Source: Berryella wangjianweii (GTDB taxonomy: Bacteria > Actinomycetota > Coriobacteriia > Coriobacteriales > Eggerthellaceae). From it: a DNA stretch of 64,000 nt. The notes beneath the pieces were generated by a model. That model was not told where the DNA came from. It saw only the letters and a list, made by a program, of their open reading frames with translations, and made no database searches. Where the stretch lies: positions 1,426,001 through 1,490,000 of the forward strand of contig CP053716.1 of assembly GCA_013201155.1 (NCBI GenBank), in the 5' to 3' direction. The translations under genes and the position numbers were made by a program. Position 1 is the stretch's first letter, and every line of letters starts with the position of its first letter. Shown here piece after piece: positions 34,202-47,363 of the stretch.

Positions 34202-34221
34202 GGGCAATGCGCACATTGCCC
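34202..34221. repeat. Perfect hairpin between divergent PBP and U32 genes
   Basis: GGGCAATG and CATTGCCC pair perfectly around CGCA, 20 bases before the U32 gene's start. In the 110-base divergent gap this could be an operator or a 5' mRNA structure. Confidence 0.55.
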
Positions 34222-34240
34222 GGGTATGTCTAGGGAGATT

Positions 34241-36820
34241 ATGACCGAACATCATTCAAGCGAAAAGCGCCGGCGGGTCGAATTGCTGGCGCCGGCTGGC
34301 AGCATGGAGCGTCTTCACGCTGCGGTAGAGGCGGGGGCCGACGCGGTTTACCTGGGTCTGGACGATTTCAACGCGCGGCGCAACGCCGACAACTTCACGA
34401 TCGAGGCGCTGTCCGAGGCCTGCGACTACGCGCATCTGCGCGGGGTGGCCGTCTACGTCACGCTGAACATCGAGATCCTGCCCTCCGAGATCGGGCGCGC
34501 CGTCGATCTGGCCAAGCGCGCGTCGCAGGCGGGGGCGGACGCCTTCATCGTGCAGGACCTGGGCCTGGCTGCGCGTATCCGCGAGGAGGTACCCCAGGCG
34601 GAGCTGCATATATCCACGCAGATGAACATTCACAGCGTGGCGGGCATCCAGGCTGCGGCGCGGTTGGGGGCCTCGCGGGTCACGTTGGCTCGCGAGCTGT
34701 CGTTCGCGCAGATCAAGCTGCTGTCGGCGGCTGCGGCCCAGCGGGGCATGGTGGTGGAGACGTTCGCCCATGGAGCCCTGTGCGTGTGCTACTCGGGTCA
34801 GTGCCTCATGTCGTCGCTGATCGGCGGGCGCTCGGCCAATCGCGGGCTGTGCGCGCAGGCGTGCCGCCTTCCCTACGAACTGCAGAGCAGCGATCGGGCT
34901 TCCAGCCTGCCCGCGCCGGGCGAGCACCTGCTGTCGCCGCGCGACCTGTGCACGGCCCAGATCATGCCCGAGATGGTGGCGTCGGGAACCTCGTCGCTGA
35001 AGATCGAGGGGCGCATGAAGTCGGCCACCTACGTGTACGCGGTGGTGTCGGTGTATCGGCAGATTCTCGACCGTGCGCTTGCCGGCGAAGACGTTCGCCC
35101 TACGGAAGCGCAGATGAACGTGCTGTCCGAGGTGTTCTCGCGCGGCTTCACCGCCGCATACCTGACGGGTGAGCGCGGCAACGACCTCATGAGCTACGGG
35201 CGTCCCAACAACCGCGGGGCCTTCGTAGGCCGCGTTGCCGGCATCGAGGGCGGCGTGGTGCGAATCGATTCCGAGCGGACGCTGCACGCAGGCGACGTGA
35301 TCGAGTTCTGGACGAAGCGCGGGCATTTCGCCCACACGCTTGCTGAAGGCAGCATCGGGGCCGATGGCGTGGTGCGCGTGTCGCCCGACCAGAAGGTGGG
35401 GAAGGGCGATCGCGTGTTTCGGGTGCGCAACGCCGAGACTGCGTACGAGGACGACTCGCTCGAACCCCGCTTGGCTGTGCGCGGATCGGTGGCCTTGCGA
35501 CTGGGGCGCCCGGCACGAGTGGAGTTTCACCTGGTGCCGAACCAGCGTGCTTTCGAGCGTCTGGCTCAGGTGTCGCCTGTGCTCGATATGGGTTCCGACG
35601 AGCTGGCGGCTTTCGCCTCGCCGGCGGGACTGCGCGGCGTGGCTGTGGGGCCCACGGTGGAGCCTGCCCGCACCCGGCCCCTTTGTCGGCAGGATGTGCG
35701 CGACCACATCGATCGCCTGGGTCAGACCCCCTTCGCCATCGAGCATATGGATATCCAGCTGGACGAGGGCGTGGGCATGGGATTCTCGCTGCTGCATCGC
35801 CTTCGCAGCGAGGCCCTGGACAGCCTGCGCGCACAGGTGCTGGATTTGTACGCAGGCAACCACCGCATGCTGATGCAGGCGGTGGACGCCTTGTGCCCGG
35901 CCTCGGGCGAGGTGTCGGTTCCGCTTTCCCAGCCGCGCCGCCGCAGTCGCGTGGACGAGCCGCTGGTGGTGGCGTGGGCCACCAACCCCTCGTGCGCGCG
36001 CGCCGCAAAGCGCGCCGGCGCTCAGCTGGTGTACATCCCCGCGCTGAACTACAAGCGAGGCGAGGCTGCGCTGGCCGGCGTGCGCTGCGACGATGTGGAG
36101 CAGGCGGGTTACCCCAAGCAGAAGGCGATGGCGTTTCCCGCGGTCGATCACGACCCGGTGGAGGGAACGCGCGAGCACGCCTTGGGAATCGACGTGTGGG
36201 GTTGCGCTCGCGAGGGCAAGACGGTGCTCGCCGATGGCGTGGGTTCGCTCATGCGCGCTCAGGAGCTGGGCATGAGCGTGGAGGTGGGGCCGCACGTGCC
36301 GCTCACCAACATCGCATCGCTCAATCTGGCGCAGGACTGGGGCATTCAGCGCGTGTGGCTGTCGCCTGACCTCACCCTGGGGCAGATCGCCGATGTGGCC
36401 GAGGGCTCATCGGTGCCGCTGGGCATTACCGTGGCGGGCTACACCGAGCTCATGATTACCGAGCATTGCCTGTTGATGAGCCAAGGGCCTTGCGACCAGC
36501 GCTGCGGGTCATGTCGTCGCCGCAGCGTCGAGCATCATCTTGGCGACCGGAAGGGCTTCAGCTTCCCGGTGGTCACCGATGCCCTGGGGCGCAGCCACCT
36601 GTACAACGGGGTGGAGCTGGACATCGCCTTCGCCATTCCCGACCTGCTGCAGATCGGGGTGGGCGCGTTCATGGTGGACACCACCTTGCTGTCCAAGGAC
36701 GAGGCGCATGCCGCGGTGTCGCGCGTGGTGCGCGCGGTGCGCATGGCGCGGGAAACCGGCACGGCGATCGAGAAGAAGCGCGGCGCCACCACAGGTCATC
36801 TGTTCCGCGGGGTGACGTAG
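34241..36820 (+). CDS. Peptidase U32 family protein (RlhA/YdcP-like)
   Basis: An 859-residue protein; the ATG at 34241 is preferred because TAGGGAG lies in front (an in-frame ATG at 34226 exists). The N-terminal half is a TIM-barrel-like U32 domain (ELLAPAGSMERL, GADAVYLGL) with the family cysteine signature CYSGQCLMSSLIGGRSANRG and CAQACRLPY. A beta-rich middle (about 330-430) is followed by a second barrel-like half with a Cys cluster near 750 (GPCDQRCGSC). Long U32 members such as E. coli RlhA hydroxylate 23S rRNA C2501 and may hold an Fe-S cluster; others are called collagenases. I favour an RNA-modification role, which is inference. Confidence 0.85.
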   Translation: MTEHHSSEKRRRVELLAPAGSMERLHAAVEAGADAVYLGLDDFNARRNADNFTIEALSEACDYAHLRGVAVYVTLNIEILPSEIGRAVDLAKRASQAGADAFIVQDLGLAARIREEVPQAELHISTQMNIHSVAGIQAAARLGASRVTLARELSFAQIKLLSAAAAQRGMVVETFAHGALCVCYSGQCLMSSLIGGRSANRGLCAQACRLPYELQSSDRASSLPAPGEHLLSPRDLCTAQIMPEMVASGTSSLKIEGRMKSATYVYAVVSVYRQILDRALAGEDVRPTEAQMNVLSEVFSRGFTAAYLTGERGNDLMSYGRPNNRGAFVGRVAGIEGGVVRIDSERTLHAGDVIEFWTKRGHFAHTLAEGSIGADGVVRVSPDQKVGKGDRVFRVRNAETAYEDDSLEPRLAVRGSVALRLGRPARVEFHLVPNQRAFERLAQVSPVLDMGSDELAAFASPAGLRGVAVGPTVEPARTRPLCRQDVRDHIDRLGQTPFAIEHMDIQLDEGVGMGFSLLHRLRSEALDSLRAQVLDLYAGNHRMLMQAVDALCPASGEVSVPLSQPRRRSRVDEPLVVAWATNPSCARAAKRAGAQLVYIPALNYKRGEAALAGVRCDDVEQAGYPKQKAMAFPAVDHDPVEGTREHALGIDVWGCAREGKTVLADGVGSLMRAQELGMSVEVGPHVPLTNIASLNLAQDWGIQRVWLSPDLTLGQIADVAEGSSVPLGITVAGYTELMITEHCLLMSQGPCDQRCGSCRRRSVEHHLGDRKGFSFPVVTDALGRSHLYNGVELDIAFAIPDLLQIGVGAFMVDTTLLSKDEAHAAVSRVVRAVRMARETGTAIEKKRGATTGHLFRGVT

Positions 36821-36889
36821 GCCTCGCATTGCCTTGCTGCGGGCGCCGAAGGCGGCGAGTGGACAGCGAGGATGGCGAGGGGGTGCGGA

Positions 36890-36960
36890 GGCCCCGCGCG
36901 GCCCGTCACTCCGGGCGATCCGGCACCCCGTGCGCGCTTCGGCCCCGCGCGGCCCGTCAC
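36890..36960 (+). repeat. Pair of identical 20-bp direct repeats
   Basis: GGCCCCGCGCGGCCCGTCAC occurs at 36890-36909 and again at 36941-36960, 51 bp apart. A shorter GTCCGTCACC follows at 36968. The run lies between the U32 gene and the tyrS promoter; role unknown. Confidence 0.7.
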
Positions 36961-37059
36961 CCCAGAGGTCCGTCACCTCGCCGGGGACGCACGTCATCAA
37001 GGCGCGTGGTAGAATTTCGGGCATTCGTACCATACGCCACCGAACTGGGAGAAGATTTC

Positions 37060-38271
37060 ATGCTGTCTGCTGAGGAGCAACTGCGGGTCATCTCGTCGGG
37101 AGCCGATCGGGTGGTTCCCGAGAGCGCGCTGATGGAGAAGCTCAAGCGCAACGAGCCGCTGAACATCAAGCTGGGGGTCGATCCCACGGCGCCCGATATC
37201 CATCTGGGACACGCGGTGCCGTTGCGCAAGCTCAGGCAGTTTCAGGATCTGGGGCATCACGTCACGCTGATCATCGGTGACGGCACCGCGCTGATCGGCG
37301 ACCCCTCGGGACGCAATAGCACGCGTCCGCAGCTGACGCCCGAGCAGGTTGCGGCGAATGCCCAAACCTACATCGACCAGGCCTTCAAGGTGCTCGACCC
37401 CGAGAAGACCACCTTGCGCCACAACGCCGAGTGGCTTGCCCCCCTCAATATGGAGGGGCTGCTGAGCCTGACGAGCAAGTTCACGGTGGCGCGAATTCTC
37501 GAGCGTGACGACTTTCAGAAGCGCTACGGCTCCAACCAGCCGATCAGCATCCACGAGTTCCTGTATCCGATCATGCAGGCGTACGACTCGGTGGTGATCA
37601 AGGCCGATGTCGAGATCGGAGGCTCCGACCAGCTGTTCAACCTGTTGGCGGGCCGCGAGCTGATGGAGAAGATGGGCATGGAGCCCCAGGTGTGCCTGAC
37701 GCTTCCGCTGCTTGAGGGCACCGATGGCGTGCAGAAGATGTCGAAGAGCTACGGCAACTACATCGGCCTCACCGACGCGCCTGCCGACATGTTCGGCAAG
37801 GTGATGTCGATTCCGGACGAGCTGATGGGCAAGTACTACCGCCTGGCCTCCACCGAGAGCGTCGATCGCATCGACCAGATCATGGCTGGCCTTGAGGCGG
37901 GCCAGCTGCATCCCAACAAGGTGAAGAGGGCCCTGGCACGCAACATCGTGGCGGCCTACTACGACGAGGCGCAGGCCGAGCAGGCCGAGCAGGCCTTCGA
38001 TCTGGTGTTCAAGCAGCATGCGGTGCCTGACGACATTCCTCAGTACGCAGGCGAGCGTCCGCTGAACGACGAGGGCCAGGTGTACGTGGCCAAGCTGATA
38101 TGCGACGCCGGCCTGGCATCCAGCGTGGGCGAGGCGCGACGGCTGATCGACGGCGGTGGCGTGAGGGTGAACGGCGAGGCCCTGACGCCCAAGAGCTACA
38201 ACGTCGACCCGTCCTTGCTGGAGGATGCGGTTATTCAGGTGGGGAAGCGCCGCTTCGTCAAGCTGGTGTAG
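37060..38271 (+). CDS. tyrS: Tyrosyl-tRNA synthetase
   Basis: A 403-residue class I synthetase. The HIGH-type motif is HLGH (48-51), the KMSKS loop is KMSKS (226-230), and a C-terminal S4 RNA-binding domain (about 340-400: GLASSVGEARRLIDGGGVRVNG) binds the tRNA arm. The length suits the TyrZ-like branch. The ATG at 37060 follows GGGAGAAG; TAGAAT at 37010-37015 may be the -10 element. Unlike pheST there is no T-box: the gap is too short and lacks the signature. A strong terminator follows. Confidence 0.96.
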   Translation: MLSAEEQLRVISSGADRVVPESALMEKLKRNEPLNIKLGVDPTAPDIHLGHAVPLRKLRQFQDLGHHVTLIIGDGTALIGDPSGRNSTRPQLTPEQVAANAQTYIDQAFKVLDPEKTTLRHNAEWLAPLNMEGLLSLTSKFTVARILERDDFQKRYGSNQPISIHEFLYPIMQAYDSVVIKADVEIGGSDQLFNLLAGRELMEKMGMEPQVCLTLPLLEGTDGVQKMSKSYGNYIGLTDAPADMFGKVMSIPDELMGKYYRLASTESVDRIDQIMAGLEAGQLHPNKVKRALARNIVAAYYDEAQAEQAEQAFDLVFKQHAVPDDIPQYAGERPLNDEGQVYVAKLICDAGLASSVGEARRLIDGGGVRVNGEALTPKSYNVDPSLLEDAVIQVGKRRFVKLV

Positions 38272-38300
38272 TCAAGGCGGCAAACGCGATGTGCGAAAAC

Positions 38301-38348
38301 GGGTGGTCGTGCCAGGCGGGCTTTTCCGTCAGGCACGACCACCCTTTT
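38301..38348 (+). terminator. Rho-independent terminator of tyrS
   Basis: GGGTGGTCGTGCC (38301-38313) pairs perfectly with GGCACGACCACCC (38332-38344), followed by TTTT and preceded by AAAA, so it could also act on the other strand. Confidence 0.9.
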
Positions 38349-38810
38349 ACGTGAGGGGTGGGACGCTTTGCGCCGCCATCCTCGGCGAGCCTGCCCTGAG
38401 GCTGACCGCACGGGTCTGGCGTGGGCGCTTCCGACAATGGTCGGCGCTATGGTTCGAGCGGCCCCACACGGTGGTCTTGCGCATCAGCTCTGCACGGCAG
38501 CCTTCCACAGCAGCGGAGCCTTAGGCCATAAGCTTGGATTCGCGGGCGCTCCGGGGCACTGGCGATTCGGCTTATCGGCGCGATCCTTGGCCGTCGGTGC
38601 TTCGCGCTTTGGCAGCGTGCTCACCAGTGAGCAGTCAGGTCCAAGCGTGAAGTCGTAACCGCTTTCATGACCCTGGTGATTTCGGTTCCGAGGGGAAGAA
38701 GCCGGCGGGGGTTGTGGGCCTGCTCCGCTTCTTAACATATATATGCCGACGGTTTACCAGAGCCTTGTCTTCACGAGTTATGGATCCCCGTCCACAACTC
38801 GGGCGCCCCC
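38349..38810. other. Gene-free stretch upstream of the rRNA promoters
   Basis: About 460 bases with mixed codon quality and no ribosome binding sites. A 7-2-7 palindrome (TGCTCAC-CA-GTGAGCA, 38618-38633) and an AT-rich string (ACATATATAT, about 38739-38748) are the only structures seen. Upstream activating sites for the rRNA promoter could lie here. Confidence 0.5.
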
Positions 38811-38839
38811 TTGCCCCGCCCCGCGCCAAGGGGTAGAGT
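38811..38839 (+). promoter_or_regulatory. rRNA promoter P1
   Basis: TTGCCC (38811-38816) and TAGAGT (38834-38839) at exactly 17 bp. It is the weaker, upstream member of a tandem pair. Confidence 0.55.
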
Positions 38840-38908
38840 AGCAACCCGCGCTCGAGGAGGGCGCGCCGAGCGGAGGGGCCCAGGGCCCCGAGGCGAGGCA
38901 GGAGGGGG

Positions 38909-38937
38909 TTGACGCGAGAGCGGAGGCCCGCTAGAAT
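38909..38937 (+). promoter_or_regulatory. rRNA promoter P2
   Basis: TTGACG (38909-38914) and TAGAAT (38932-38937) at exactly 17 bp, with a GC-rich segment just after the -10 as expected for a stringently controlled rRNA promoter. The 16S starts about 190 bases later; a T-rich then A-rich string (39094-39112) lies in that leader. Confidence 0.75.
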
Positions 38938-39126
38938 TACTCCTCGCGCCGAGGGCCGGATGGCCCGAGGCGGTCGGCCGGCAGGCCGGCCGGAACCTTG
39001 AGAACCGGATACTGGACAGGACGATGAGTCGAAGTGCTTACGAGCATTCCGATGGATCACATGGGGCCCAGAGGGCCCCAGGGCGGACACACGTTTTTTC
39101 TTTTAAAAAAGAGCTTTCGAACTTTT

Positions 39127-43995
<4,869 letters not shown>

Positions 43996-44093
43996 ACGCC
44001 CGCCGCGCATTCGCGCCGCGGTCGCACTCGATGGGCGCTGTGCAGCCGCCAGGGCGCTGCCGCCGGGCGCGCCGGGAAGCTCGCGCCCCTCGC

Positions 44094-44207
44094 GAGCGCG
44101 GCCATGGAGGCGGGGATCACCCGATTCCGTTCCGAACTCGGAAGTTAAGCCCGCCGTCGCCGAAAGTACTGCAGCGTCAGGCTGCGGGAGGATAGGGAGC
44201 CGCGCTC
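44094..44207 (+). rRNA. rrf: 5S ribosomal RNA
   Basis: The conserved core CCGAACTCGGAAGTTAAG and closing helix GAGCGCGGC/GCCGCGCTC define a 5S gene about 100 bases after 23S. The helix extends into flanking CGCCCCTCGC/GCGAGGGGCG, which is likely the processing stem. Confidence 0.95.
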
Positions 44208-44240
44208 GCGAGGGGCGCATCCGACCCGGGTGCGCGACGG

Positions 44241-44278
44241 GAGGGGGGAGGCCGCAGGGCCTCCCCCCTCCTCGTTTT
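44241..44278 (+). terminator. Terminator of the rRNA operon
   Basis: GAGGGGGGAGGCC (44241-44253) pairs perfectly with GGCCTCCCCCCTC (44258-44270) around a four-base loop; CTCGTTTT follows. Confidence 0.9.
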
Positions 44279-44701
44279 CGGGGCCGCGTCAGCCCCCGCC
44301 TTTTCTTCTTCAACCATTTCAGAGTTGAACTCGTGTTCTGCAGGCGCTCTTTGTGCCCCTGCGAAGGCACACGCTGCCCTCGCTGCATGAGGCGCTGAAC
44401 GCTGGGTGTGTAACATGGTTCTGAGTTCTGGGCATGCGGCATGGGTCTTCCTCCCCGCTATCCACATCCCCAAACAGCCAGGCTGAATGGTAATCCCTAT
44501 CTGCGCTCGGAATCTCTGCCTGTGCTCAGAGAAGCGCCTCCTGCCTATTGTCGAGGACCGCATCAGCGCGTCAGGGACGCGCTGGAGAATGACGTCCCTA
44601 CCTACGTTGATGCCGTGTTTAATGCTTTTCAGAGGCGCTTCGCGTCGTGCCCTCGCGTACAATTCTGATGAATACGTCTGCCTATTTGAGAGGAGAAGGG
44701 C
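44279..44701. other. Gene-free stretch after the rRNA operon
   Basis: About 420 bases, less GC-rich than coding DNA and without a convincing ORF. TACAAT at 44658-44663 may be the -10 of the following gene. Confidence 0.5.
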
Positions 44702-45313
44702 GTGTCTGAAGCTCGCATGGAAACTTCTGACCAGGTAACTGCCGCGTTGAACGATGCTGACGTGCTCACTGCACTTGTTGAGAGCCTTGAGGGGAGCTCA
44801 CGCCGCGCCCGTCAGACAGCATCCTCAACCCTTGCCCTGGTGGCTCGCGAGAACCCTTCGCTCCTCGTGCCCTATGCCGACAATCTGATCGATGCGCTCA
44901 ATCGCCCTGAAGCGCAGACGCGCTGGGAGTGCATCGATGCTCTGGCGCTGCTGGTGCCGGAGGCTATCGAGCGCTGCGATGCCGCCGTGGTGGATGTGGA
45001 GGCCGCGCTGTTCGATGAGGGCAATGGCTCGGTTCGGCTTTCGGCTGTTCGCTTCCTCTGCAAGCTGGGTGCCGCTGATCCTGCGCGGTCCGATGTGGTG
45101 TGGCCCTTGCTTGACGAGGCTATTCAGTGCTATCACGGCGACCTTGAGTTCACCGACATGCTGGGGGCCATTGCGGAATTCGCCAGCGGGGCGCTGTCTG
45201 TCGAGACGCGTGCTGCGCTGATCGAGCGCCTGAGCTTCGATGCCACGAACGGCAAGGGCGCTCTGAAGAAGAAGGCTGCCTCGATTATCGACATCGCCCA
45301 GGCCGCTTCCTAG
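44702..45313 (+). CDS. HEAT-repeat-like helical protein of unknown function
   Basis: A 203-residue soluble protein, rich in Ala, Leu, Asp and Glu, starting with GTG after GAGGAGAAGGG. It is built of repeated antiparallel helix pairs of about 35-40 residues (for example RRARQTASSTLALVARENP and TRWECIDALALLVPEA), with the look of HEAT/armadillo-type repeats. The C-terminus is basic (GALKKKAAS). Such proteins are scaffolds or binding platforms. It appears monocistronic, directly downstream of the rRNA operon. Partner unknown. Confidence 0.75.
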   Translation: MSEARMETSDQVTAALNDADVLTALVESLEGSSRRARQTASSTLALVARENPSLLVPYADNLIDALNRPEAQTRWECIDALALLVPEAIERCDAAVVDVEAALFDEGNGSVRLSAVRFLCKLGAADPARSDVVWPLLDEAIQCYHGDLEFTDMLGAIAEFASGALSVETRAALIERLSFDATNGKGALKKKAASIIDIAQAAS

Positions 45314-46171
45314 GATGTGCGTGCGCGGAATCGTCCGGTTCGATGTGACGTACGCAGCGGCGTGCTGGGAATCGGGTGAAGCAGTGTGCCGGGAATCGGG
45401 CGAGGTGATCGTGAGGTGGGGGATTGCGCCTCGACCCTCGCACGACCAACCCTGACGCGAGGAACGGCATGTTGAGGGCCGGTTGAACGACGTGCGGCGT
45501 TGATGAGGGGCTCCTGCGCTGATTCACGCAGTGCGCTTCCGCTTCATGACCTCACGTTTCGTATGGTCGCATCGCAGCGCCCCCCGCATGACTTCATGCG
45601 GGGGGCGCTTTGCATGGGGCCTGCGATACACCGCCAGGACATGGCAAAGAGCGAATCCGCTCTTCGCTCGACGCTTCAGGAACGTGGTGCGTTCGAGGGG
45701 GCTTGCTTATGCGATCTCTCCGCTCCATTGCAGGGGTGCCCCCGTCCTGCCGCCGGCATCCTTTGCGTGCTCCTTACGGGGCTCTTTGCGGGGAGCTTTC
45801 GCCAGCTCTCCCGATAACCTTCTCCAATACTCCCCTTGACCTGCTTGTTTTCGGCCGCTTACACATTTTGCGTCCCTGCAGGCTCGCTGTCGCGGCTTCG
45901 TCTGCTACCGTGATGTGACATTGCGCTCACGATGACGAACGCGTCGTCTCATGTTGACTGACGGCGCGGCGCTAGCAGGTGCGGCTGGGCTGTGGGTTTG
46001 GCCGCCGGCGTTGCGCCCAACGCGGTTGCGCTGCGGGATTCGGGGATGGAAGGCGGACGCGGCGCCTTGCGGTGCGGTCGTCGGCGCGACGGCGCGCGCG
46101 TGTTTTGGAGTGCGGCGGTGCGGGCGATTTTTGGACTTGCGTGTAATTCATCCAGGCGGAACGGAGGCTTC
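45314..46171. other. Long intergenic region before the isocitrate dehydrogenase gene
   Basis: About 860 bases with no gene I can support; small ORFs lack ribosome binding sites and codon bias. It contains two imperfect copies of TGCYGGGAATCGGGYGA (about 45363-45405) and the strong hairpin at 45576-45609. A decayed gene cannot be excluded. Confidence 0.5.
45576..45613. terminator. Strong terminator-like hairpin
   Basis: AGCGCCCCCCGCATG and CATGCGGGGGGCGCT, a perfect 15-bp stem with an ACTT loop, followed by TTGC. It probably ends transcripts from the HEAT-like gene side, though 260 bases separate them. Confidence 0.7.
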
Positions 46172-47272
46172 ATGGAGGCTATCGAGGTAACCCTTATTCC
46201 CGGAGACGGCATTGGCGTGGAGACCTCGGCGGCCATGCAGCGGGTGGTGGAGGCCTCCGGCGCCCCCATCGCGTGGATCGTGGCTCCTGCGGGTGAAGCC
46301 TGCATTGCCGAGCACGGCACGCCGCTGCCGCCTGCGACCCTCGATGCCGTGAGGCGTACCGGCGTTGCCATCAAAGGTCCGATCGCCACGCCGGTGGCGG
46401 GGGGCTTCCGTAGCGTGAACGTGGCTCTGCGCAAGGAGCTCGACCTGTTCACCTGCCTGCGTCCGGTGTCGTCGCTGCCAGGGGCGGGAGGTCGCTACGA
46501 CAACGTTGACCTGGTGATCGTACGCGAGAACTCCGAGGACCTGTATGCGGGCATCGAATTCGAGCGGGGAAGCGAGGGCGCGCGACGCCTTCGCGAGCTG
46601 GTGGAGGCGGAGGGCGCGGGCCGTATTCGTGCCGATGCCGGCATCTCCATCAAGCCGCTGTCGGAGTTCGGGTCGCGCCGCATCGTGCGCGCGGCGTTCG
46701 AGCATGCGCTGGCCCAGGGTCGCTCGAAGGTGACGGCGGTGCACAAGGCGAACATCATGAAGCATTCCGACGGTCTGTTTCTGACGGCGGCGCGCGAGGT
46801 GGCGGCCGAATACGAGGGTCGCATTGCGTTCGACGAGCGCATCGTGGACGCGTTCTGCATGAGCTTGGTCATCGACCCCGCTCAGTTCGACGTGGTGGTG
46901 TTCCCCAATCTGTATGGCGATATCGCCAGCGACCTGGCTGCGGGTTTGGTGGGTGGCCTTGGGCTTGCTCCGGGAGCCAACATCGGCGAGAGCTGCGCGG
47001 TGTTCGAGCCCGTTCACGGCTCGGCGCCCGACATCGCCGGGCGCGACCTGGCGAACCCTACCGCCCAGATTCTGTCGGCGGCGATGATGCTCGACCACGT
47101 GGGGCAGCACGAGTCCGCAGCGGTCATTCGCGAGGCGGTGCGACGGGTGTACGCCGCGGGCACCTGTGTGACGGGCGACATCCGCAAGGCTCAGGGTTCG
47201 AGCGCTCCCGCGGCTTCGTGCTCGCAGTTCACTGACGAGCTGGTGCGCATGGTAAGCAGCCTGCGCTCGTAG
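46172..47272 (+). CDS. icd: NAD-type isocitrate dehydrogenase
   Basis: A 366-residue member of the isocitrate/isopropylmalate dehydrogenase family. The substrate-binding block SVNVALRKELDLFTCLRP is of the isocitrate-dehydrogenase (IDH3-like) rather than the leucine type; VRENSEDLYAG and HKANIMKHSDG are also typical, as is NLYGDIASDLAAGLVGGLG. It converts isocitrate to 2-oxoglutarate, needed for glutamate. The ATG at 46172 follows GGAACGGAGG. It lies 91 bases before aconitase, the preceding step in the pathway. Confidence 0.9.
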   Translation: MEAIEVTLIPGDGIGVETSAAMQRVVEASGAPIAWIVAPAGEACIAEHGTPLPPATLDAVRRTGVAIKGPIATPVAGGFRSVNVALRKELDLFTCLRPVSSLPGAGGRYDNVDLVIVRENSEDLYAGIEFERGSEGARRLRELVEAEGAGRIRADAGISIKPLSEFGSRRIVRAAFEHALAQGRSKVTAVHKANIMKHSDGLFLTAAREVAAEYEGRIAFDERIVDAFCMSLVIDPAQFDVVVFPNLYGDIASDLAAGLVGGLGLAPGANIGESCAVFEPVHGSAPDIAGRDLANPTAQILSAAMMLDHVGQHESAAVIREAVRRVYAAGTCVTGDIRKAQGSSAPAASCSQFTDELVRMVSSLRS

Positions 47273-47363
47273 GGCAGCGCTTCGTGCGAGGCGGGGGTTG
47301 GCCTGGGCCTCGTGCGACGATGCGAGAGGCAGAGCGTCACGACGACACAGCGAGGGGGTTGGG

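Noticed and set aside
45314-46171. Small ORFs in the gap before icd as a gene or pseudogene
   Set aside because: No ribosome binding sites, no codon bias, no recognisable protein motif; a strong hairpin lies in the middle.
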